Of a DNA stretch of 9,195 bases, positions 5,149 through 9,195 are shown piece by piece. The translations under genes were made by a program, and so were the position numbers. A model generated the notes under the pieces. That model was not told where the DNA came from and made no database searches. It was given only the letters and a program-made list of their open reading frames with translations. Each line of letters opens with the position of its first letter. Within the stretch, counting starts at the first letter, position 1. The DNA is from Dactylosporangium sp. AC04546 (lineage in GTDB: Bacteria > Actinomycetota > Actinomycetes > Mycobacteriales > Micromonosporaceae), in assembly GCF_022095675.1 (NCBI RefSeq), contig NZ_JAHYSG010000215.1, forward strand, positions 1 to 9,195. Direction: 5' to 3'.

Positions 5149-6591
5149 TCACGGGGTCACCGTGATGTTCGTCAGGCCGGTCGTCGCACGGGAAACGGTG
5201 TTCGAGGCGTACACCACGTTGAGGTTGCCGGCGCACTTCGACGTCGACGTCACGTTGATCGCGTAGCGGCCCACGCCGCCCAGGTCGGACACGTTGTCCC
5301 GCCACACGTTGCCGCACCCCCAGCCCGCGACCGGGTTGTGCGTCTCGTAGCCGTTGGCGAACGTGCCCGGCGGTACGAACGTCCCCGTGTTGCCCTGGAT
5401 CAGGTAGCCGGTGCCCTTGACGTCGACCCACGAGTCGGCCGAGTTCTGGCCCGAGATCCCGGTGCCGTCGAACGTATTGCCCCGGATCAGGCCGTTCGAC
5501 GTGCCCTCCTTGACGTCGATGTGCTCGGCCGAGACGTACGGGCCGATCCGGTTGTCGAGCACCTCCACCCGGTCCGAGCGGTCCATGCCGCCGACGTTGC
5601 CGTGGCAGTCCCAGTTGGAGTTCGCCGACCCGATGTACACGCCCTCGCCGTACGCCGGCTGCGCGGTCCCCGTGTACTCCACGACCGAGTTGCGGATCAC
5701 ACCGTCCGAAGAGGACCGTCTGAAGTGGACACCCTCGTCGCCGATGTGGTGCACGTGCAGGCCGTCGATCGTGACGTGCGGCGAGTTGTCGACCACCACG
5801 CCCTTCTTGGCGTTGGCGACGGTGAACCCGGTCAGCCGCCAGTAGGCCGCGTTCGCGATCCAGATCCCGTAGCCGGGGTCCCAGCCGGGCGTCGGCACCG
5901 GGCACGACGGCCCCGAGCCGGCCGGCGCCGGGTTCGTGATGACGGCGGTGCGCGGGCCGGTGACGGTGATCGGCGCCGCGCCGGTGGCGACGGCGGTGCC
6001 GATGAAGGAGCCGTCGTAGGTGCCCGGCGCGAGCCGGATCGTCTGCCCCGGCCGGGCGGCGGCCATCGCGCTGGAGAGCTGCGCGGCCGTCGAGACGTCC
6101 ACGATCGTTCCGGAGGGAGGTGGTGTACTGGGAGCAGGCGTCGACGGCGGGGGAGTGCCGGGCGACGACGGCGAGGCGCTGGACGGCGACGGCGCCGGTC
6201 CGCCCGCGCAGGGAGCCCCGTTGAGCAGGCAGTTCACCGGCGTGCCGAGACCCGCCACGTTGAACCCGAACGAGACCGACCCGCCGGCCGCGACCGTGCC
6301 GTTCCAGGACGCGTTGGCGAACCGGTAGTGCTGGCCGCTGCCCGTCCGCGTCGAGTCCCACGAGCTGCTGACGGAGGACCCGGCCGGCAGGTCGAACTCG
6401 ACCACCCAGCCGTTCGCGGCGGCGTCCCCGCGATTGACGATCGTGAACGCCCCGCCGTACCCGCTGCTCCACACCGAGGTCTGGGCGAAGGTCGCGGCCA
6501 GGGACGCGGACGCGGCCTGGGCGAGCGGCGCGACCAGCACGATCGCGGCGCCGGCGACGACGGTGAGCAGCAGCGAGCGAGGGATGCGCAT
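5149..6591 (-). CDS. Secreted CBM2 plus right-handed beta-helix protein, lyase-like
   Basis: A 480-residue exported protein. Residues 1-26 are a Sec signal peptide (MRIPR, hydrophobic core, AQA cleavage site). Residues about 29-129 form a family-2 carbohydrate-binding module (WSSGYGGAFTIVN, GWVVEFDLPAG, SWN.., closing Cys121/Cys128), which binds cellulose or similar glycans. A Pro/Ser linker runs 131-160. The rest is a right-handed parallel beta-helix starting TAAQLSSAMAAARPGQTIRLAPGTY (168-192), an entry motif common in polysaccharide lyases, with rungs HHIGDEGVHF (281-290), GEGVYIGSANSNWDC (315-329), SAEHIDVKEGTSNGLIRGNTF (354-374) and WGCGNVWRDN (424-433). E-x4-K at 356-361 resembles the calcium ligand and catalytic lysine of PL6 lyases, but an equivalent arginine is not evident. 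Likely it binds and perhaps cleaves plant or algal polysaccharide outside the cell. Start ATG has a GGAAGAGG ribosome site seven bases upstream. Architecture is certain; catalysis is inference. Confidence 0.92.
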   Translation of the reverse strand: MRIPRSLLLTVVAGAAIVLVAPLAQAASASLAATFAQTSVWSSGYGGAFTIVNRGDAAANGWVVEFDLPAGSSVSSSWDSTRTGSGQHYRFANASWNGTVAAGGSVSFGFNVAGLGTPVNCLLNGAPCAGGPAPSPSSASPSSPGTPPPSTPAPSTPPPSGTIVDVSTAAQLSSAMAAARPGQTIRLAPGTYDGSFIGTAVATGAAPITVTGPRTAVITNPAPAGSGPSCPVPTPGWDPGYGIWIANAAYWRLTGFTVANAKKGVVVDNSPHVTIDGLHVHHIGDEGVHFRRSSSDGVIRNSVVEYTGTAQPAYGEGVYIGSANSNWDCHGNVGGMDRSDRVEVLDNRIGPYVSAEHIDVKEGTSNGLIRGNTFDGTGISGQNSADSWVDVKGTGYLIQGNTGTFVPPGTFANGYETHNPVAGWGCGNVWRDNVSDLGGVGRYAINVTSTSKCAGNLNVVYASNTVSRATTGLTNITVTP

Positions 6592-6630
6592 CGACCAGCC
6601 TCTTCCGCGGTGAGCGTCCGTAGGCTGATT

Positions 6631-6659
6631 AGTAAACAGTCTTTACAGCAGTGGGTCAA
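6631..6659 (-). promoter_or_regulatory. Promoter of the CBM2/beta-helix gene with GTAAA-N5-TTTAC operator
   Basis: In the 70-bp gap after the M20 gene, the minus strand has TTGACC (6659-6654), 17 bases, then TTTACT (6636-6631), a good housekeeping promoter with a predicted start about 33 bp before the ATG. An inverted repeat GTAAA-N5-TTTAC (6632-6646) covers the -10 box. A dyad on the -10 fits a repressor that is lifted by a sugar ligand. AT-rich dyads of this general look occur upstream of secreted carbohydrate-active genes in actinomycetes, but the regulator is not known here. Confidence 0.6.
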
Positions 6660-6661
6660 CC

Positions 6662-7909
6662 CTACGCATCGGCCGGGGCATCCACGGTAGCCATCCGGAC
6701 CAGGGTCTCCGCGCAGGCGAAGACCTGCGAGAGTGACACCTTCTCGTCCGGGCAGTGCCCGTAGCCGACGCCCGGCCCGTACTGCACCGTGGGAATCCCG
6801 GCCGCGGTGAGCAGCCGCAGGTCCGACCCGTACGGCGCACCGACGACGGCCGGCGCCGGCCCGTCGTGCGCGGCCTGCACCCGCCGGACCAGGTCGGTGC
6901 CCGAGGGGCAGCGACCGGAGGCGAACTGCCCGCCCCACCACTCGACGGTGACCGGGTGCTCCTTGAGCCACGGGTCCCCGGCGCACGCCTCGGCGACGGT
7001 GCGCTCGAACACGGCCCGCGCCTCGTCGACCGGCTCGTCGAGCGCGACGCCGAAGCGGCCCTCGGCGACCAGCAGGTCGGGCACGGTCGAGGCCCAGTCG
7101 CCGGCCCGGACCGTGCCGATCTCCAGCGGGTAGGCCACGTCCCAGCGGTGCATCATCGGGTCGACCTCGCGGTTGCGGGCCGCCTCCAGCGCGCGCAGCA
7201 CCGGGAAGATCAGCTGGAACTTCTCCACCGCACTGACCCCGCTGGTCCGGGCGCACGCGTGCGCGGCCAGGCCGGGCACCCGCAGCCGGAAGGTCAGCGC
7301 CCCGCCGTTGGCGGCCAGCACGTCGAGCGCGGTGGGCTCGGTGATCACGCAGGCGTCGGCCCGCCAGCCGCGGGCCAGCGCCGCGTACGTGCCCAGGCCG
7401 CCGTCCTCCTCGCCGACCACCGCGGCGAGCAGCACGTCACCCCGCGGGCGGGTGCCGCTGCGGTGCAGGGCCAGCAGCGCCGACAGTGCCGCGACGAACC
7501 CGCCCTTCATGTCGCACGCGCCCCGGCCCCAGGCGTGGCCGTCGCGGAGGTCGCCCGAGTAGGGGTCGGCGGACCAGGTGGTGCGCTCTCCCGGCGGTAC
7601 GACATCCAGATGCCCGTTGAACATCAACGACCGCGCATCCGCGTCCGTGCCCGGCAGCCGCGCGACCAGCCCCCACGCCTCGTCGCGGTCGACCTCCATG
7701 CCGGGGAAGTCCGGCCGGGCCGCCAGCTCTGCGACCGGGATCGGCCACAGGTCGACCTCGACGCCCTCGGCTTGCAGGAGCCGGGCCACGTGGTGGACGA
7801 TCTCACTTTCCGCGGGGGTGCCCCCAACACTGGGTATCCGGATCAGGTCGGCGAGCGTGGCGACCGTTTCGTCACGGGCGTCGTGCAGGGCGGTGAGAGC
7901 GTGGTTCAC
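6662..7909 (-). CDS. M20-family metallopeptidase / deacylase (ArgE/DapE-like)
   Basis: A 415-residue cytoplasmic di-zinc amidohydrolase that cleaves an N-acyl or peptide bond; relatives include acetylornithine deacetylase, succinyl-diaminopimelate desuccinylase and carboxypeptidase G2. Metal and catalytic residues are all visible: FNGHLDVVPPG (97-107) with H100 and D102, GRGACDMKGG (128-137) with bridging D133, GEEDGG (166-171) with general base E167 and ligand E168, ITEPT (189-193) with E191, and GYGHCPDEKV (382-391) with H385. The insert lid/dimer domain is about 200-320, with the conserved His217 in LAAHAC. The start is the GTG at 7909; no alternative start exists before the upstream in-frame stop. 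A TACGCT box six bases upstream could be a leaderless -10. It is divergent from the nuclease gene with 11 bp between starts. Exact substrate cannot be assigned; arginine-cluster neighbours are absent, so a biosynthetic argE role is unlikely. Confidence 0.93.
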   Translation of the reverse strand: MNHALTALHDARDETVATLADLIRIPSVGGTPAESEIVHHVARLLQAEGVEVDLWPIPVAELAARPDFPGMEVDRDEAWGLVARLPGTDADARSLMFNGHLDVVPPGERTTWSADPYSGDLRDGHAWGRGACDMKGGFVAALSALLALHRSGTRPRGDVLLAAVVGEEDGGLGTYAALARGWRADACVITEPTALDVLAANGGALTFRLRVPGLAAHACARTSGVSAVEKFQLIFPVLRALEAARNREVDPMMHRWDVAYPLEIGTVRAGDWASTVPDLLVAEGRFGVALDEPVDEARAVFERTVAEACAGDPWLKEHPVTVEWWGGQFASGRCPSGTDLVRRVQAAHDGPAPAVVGAPYGSDLRLLTAAGIPTVQYGPGVGYGHCPDEKVSLSQVFACAETLVRMATVDAPADA

Positions 7910-7920
7910 GTGGGCAGCGT

Positions 7921-8676
7921 ATGTCGTTGACGCTCATGACGTACAACATCCGCAACGGGGCGCAGGGCCGCACCGACGCGGTCGTGCGGGTGATCGCGGA
8001 GGCGGCGCCCGACATCGTGGCGGTGCAGGAGCTGCGGGGCGGCCCCGATCTCGGCGCGCCGACCGGCATGCGGTGGCACGTGGCCCGGCCGACCGGCGGC
8101 CAGCCCGTCGGGCTGCTCGTCGCGCGGCACCTGCGCGTGCTGGCGGCCGGCTCGGTGCCCCGGCCGTTCTTCCACGCCGCGGCCTGGGTGCGGGTGGCGA
8201 CCCCGAGCGGGCCGCTGACCGTGGTGAGCGCACACCTGTTCCCCCTGTGGGGCCGGGTGCGGCTGCGGGAGGCGCGCTGGCTGGCGGGGTTCCTGCGGGG
8301 CCGGCCGGAGGCGGTCCTGATGGGCGACCTCAACTCGCTGGACCCCTGGACCGATCACAGTGCGCAGCTGGCGACGCTGGCCCCGCAGTACCGCAGAAGG
8401 CATCTGCGCCGGATCGGGGGCGGGGTCGACACGCGGGCGACGGCGCTGCTGGCTCGGCGGGGATTCGTCGACGTGTACCGCAAGTGCGGCACCGGCCAGT
8501 CGTGGACCGTCCCGACGACGAGGGGCGGCGGCGCGGAGTTCACCGAGCTGCGCCTGGACTACATCATGGCGACGCCGGCGGCGGCCGCCCGCTTCACCGA
8601 GTGCCGCGTCGTGACCGGCGGGGAGGCGGAGTCCGCGTCGGACCACTACCCGCTGCTGGCGCGGGCAGCGTGGTGA
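7921..8676 (+). CDS. Endonuclease/exonuclease/phosphatase family protein
   Basis: A 251-residue enzyme of the EEP (DNase I-like / exonuclease III-like) fold, a Mg-dependent phosphodiesterase superfamily covering DNA repair nucleases, sphingomyelinases and phosphatases. Signatures in order: LTLMTYNIRNG (3-13, Asn9), VAVQEL (33-38, metal ligand Glu37), VVSAHLFPLWG (101-111, His105), LMGDLNSLDPW (133-143, Asp136/Asn138), RLDYIM (211-216) and ASDHYPLLA (239-247, Asp241/His242). All catalytic residues are present. There is no signal peptide, so it probably acts inside the cell. The ATG at 7921 is preferred over that at 7936 because the first beta strand begins at LTLMTYN. No clear ribosome site or promoter is seen in the 11 bp before it, so initiation signals must lie within the divergent M20 coding region. 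The 3' 83 bp overlap the antisense Cys-motif gene. Substrate unknown. Confidence 0.92.
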   Translation: MSLTLMTYNIRNGAQGRTDAVVRVIAEAAPDIVAVQELRGGPDLGAPTGMRWHVARPTGGQPVGLLVARHLRVLAAGSVPRPFFHAAAWVRVATPSGPLTVVSAHLFPLWGRVRLREARWLAGFLRGRPEAVLMGDLNSLDPWTDHSAQLATLAPQYRRRHLRRIGGGVDTRATALLARRGFVDVYRKCGTGQSWTVPTTRGGGAEFTELRLDYIMATPAAAARFTECRVVTGGEAESASDHYPLLARAAW

Positions 8677-8977
8677 CCGCGGCCTCGCTGGCCGGCCAGC
8701 GGTGCCCGCCGAGCGGCGGGTTGGCGACCCAGCGGATCACCGGCCCCTGACCGGGCGCCGGCAGCCAGCCCAGGAACCGGGCCCACAGCTGCTCGGCACC
8801 GAACTGCCGCAGGTCCTCGGCGGCGTCGGCCACCCGCAGCGCCATCATGGTGCGCAGCTCGGCGTGGCTGTCGCCGTACTCGGCCAGCAGCTGGTGCCGC
8901 TTCGCCGCGCACGGCCACGGGTCCCCACATCCCGTGCACAGCCAGGTCGGCCGGCCCGGGATGTGTGCCACATTCAC
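8594..8977 (-). CDS. Small Cys-motif (PWPC) protein, 127 aa, function unknown
   Basis: A small soluble protein with C-x2-C-x5-C at residues 14, 17 and 23 in WLCTGCGDPWPC, then a helical segment about 25-75 (HQLLAEYGDSHAELRTMMALRVADAAEDL). I associate this type of protein with Micromonosporaceae genomes, where it is sometimes labelled flavin reductase without support; that is a recollection, not a search. The motif suggests metal or Fe-S binding, with a fourth ligand (possibly His28) uncertain. The GTG at 8977 is chosen because GTGA overlaps the TGA of the upstream gene (4-nt overlap), a classic coupling arrangement, although an in-frame extension to 9088 exists. The last 27 or so codons lie antisense to the 3' end of the nuclease gene and encode a Pro/Arg/Ala-rich tail (about 104-127), which looks unconserved and may reflect loss of an original stop. 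Confidence 0.75.
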   Translation of the reverse strand: MNVAHIPGRPTWLCTGCGDPWPCAAKRHQLLAEYGDSHAELRTMMALRVADAAEDLRQFGAEQLWARFLGWLPAPGQGPVIRWVANPPLGGHRWPASEAAVTTLPAPAAGSGPTRTPPPRRSRRGTR

Positions 8978-9177
8978 CCCAGGCTCCCCGGGCGCGCGAG
9001 CTCGAGGCGGCGAAGGGCGTACACCAGCACCGAGTTGCGCGCGCTGACGTACTGGTCGCACGGCCACGGCCGGTGGCAGTCGCGGCACTGCTCGCCGCGC
9101 TTGAGCTTGTTGGCCAGCCAGGACCGGGGGCGGGGCTGGTGGCGGCGGCGCTGTCGGACGAGCTCTTTGAGGTCCAT
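8974..9177 (-). CDS. Small basic Cys-motif (PWPC) protein, 67 aa, function unknown
   Basis: A 67-residue, strongly basic protein. The N-terminus is Arg/Lys-rich (MDLKELVRQRRRHQPRPRSW, about 1-20), followed by C-x2-C-x5-C at residues 31, 34 and 40 in CRDCHRPWPC, and a short amphipathic helix (SVLVYALRRLELA). The same Cys spacing and PWPC core occur in the next gene, so the two proteins are probably related or act on the same ligand. The basic arm suggests nucleic-acid contact (inference). Start: ATG 9177 with AAGGGA seven bases upstream; an in-frame TAA just before it (9192-9190) supports this start. Its TGA overlaps the GTG of the downstream gene by 4 nt. Upstream genes lie outside the window, so a longer operon is possible. 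Confidence 0.75.
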   Translation of the reverse strand: MDLKELVRQRRRHQPRPRSWLANKLKRGEQCRDCHRPWPCDQYVSARNSVLVYALRRLELARPGSLG

Positions 9178-9184
9178 GTCGCGT

Positions 9185-9190
9185 TCCCTT
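9185..9190 (-). promoter_or_regulatory. Ribosome binding site of the 67-aa gene
   Basis: AAGGGA on the minus strand, seven bases before the ATG at 9177. It is one of the few clear Shine-Dalgarno sequences in the window and supports that start. Confidence 0.6.
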
Positions 9191-9195
9191 TAGGA

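Noticed and set aside
5338..6690. Plus-strand 450-codon frame opposite the CBM2/beta-helix gene
   Set aside because: Arg/Gly/Val-rich shadow with no domain; the minus strand has signal peptide, CBM2 and beta-helix motifs.
6755..7930. Plus-strand 391-codon frame opposite the M20 gene
   Set aside because: Shadow frame; all metal-binding motifs are on the minus strand.

Overview
The window is high-GC DNA (about 70% by eye, strong third-position G/C bias, GTG starts, leaderless-looking promoters) from an actinomycete. The gene set and the two small Trp-Pro-Cys proteins at the right end suggest Micromonosporaceae, for example Actinoplanes or a relative. That placement is an inference from gene style, not a database match. 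No rRNA, tRNA, CRISPR array, transposase or integrase was seen.

Layout. 3-992 (+) is the 3' part of an ECF sigma factor of the ECF42 type with its long C-terminal extension; its beginning lies outside the window. It converges on, and overlaps by 20 bp, a minus-strand pair: a 140-aa protein of unknown function (1762-2184) followed by a histidine-phosphatase protein (973-1701). A 130-bp divergent region follows, with a 6-bp-arm palindrome and a PafBC/RecA-NDp-like, apparently leaderless promoter. It drives an alpha/beta hydrolase (2315-3103, +). The hydrolase converges on an MFS transporter (3310-4686, -). The gap between them holds a stem-loop and a degenerate 36-39-bp tandem repeat. The MFS gene lies downstream of a PadR-type repressor (4764-5093, -), whose promoter is covered by a TATATA dyad. 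The two genes plausibly form a self-regulated efflux unit.

Further right on the minus strand is a secreted protein with a CBM2 and a right-handed beta-helix (5149-6591). Its promoter carries a GTAAA-N5-TTTAC inverted repeat, suggesting carbohydrate-responsive control. Next is an M20-family metallopeptidase/deacylase (6662-7909, -), whose start lies 11 bp from the divergent start of an endonuclease/exonuclease/phosphatase-fold protein (7921-8676, +). The right edge has two translationally coupled minus-strand genes (8977-8594 and 9177-8974) for small proteins sharing C-x2-C-x5-C with a PWPC core. The downstream one runs 83 bp antisense into the nuclease gene.

Most of the window is an ordinary set of regulators, hydrolases and a transporter. 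The less ordinary points are the Cys-motif gene pair, the DNA-damage-type promoter on a hydrolase gene, the intergenic tandem repeat, and the beta-helix protein with a partial polysaccharide-lyase-6-like E-x4-K signature. Nothing here clearly amounts to a complete new multi-gene system.
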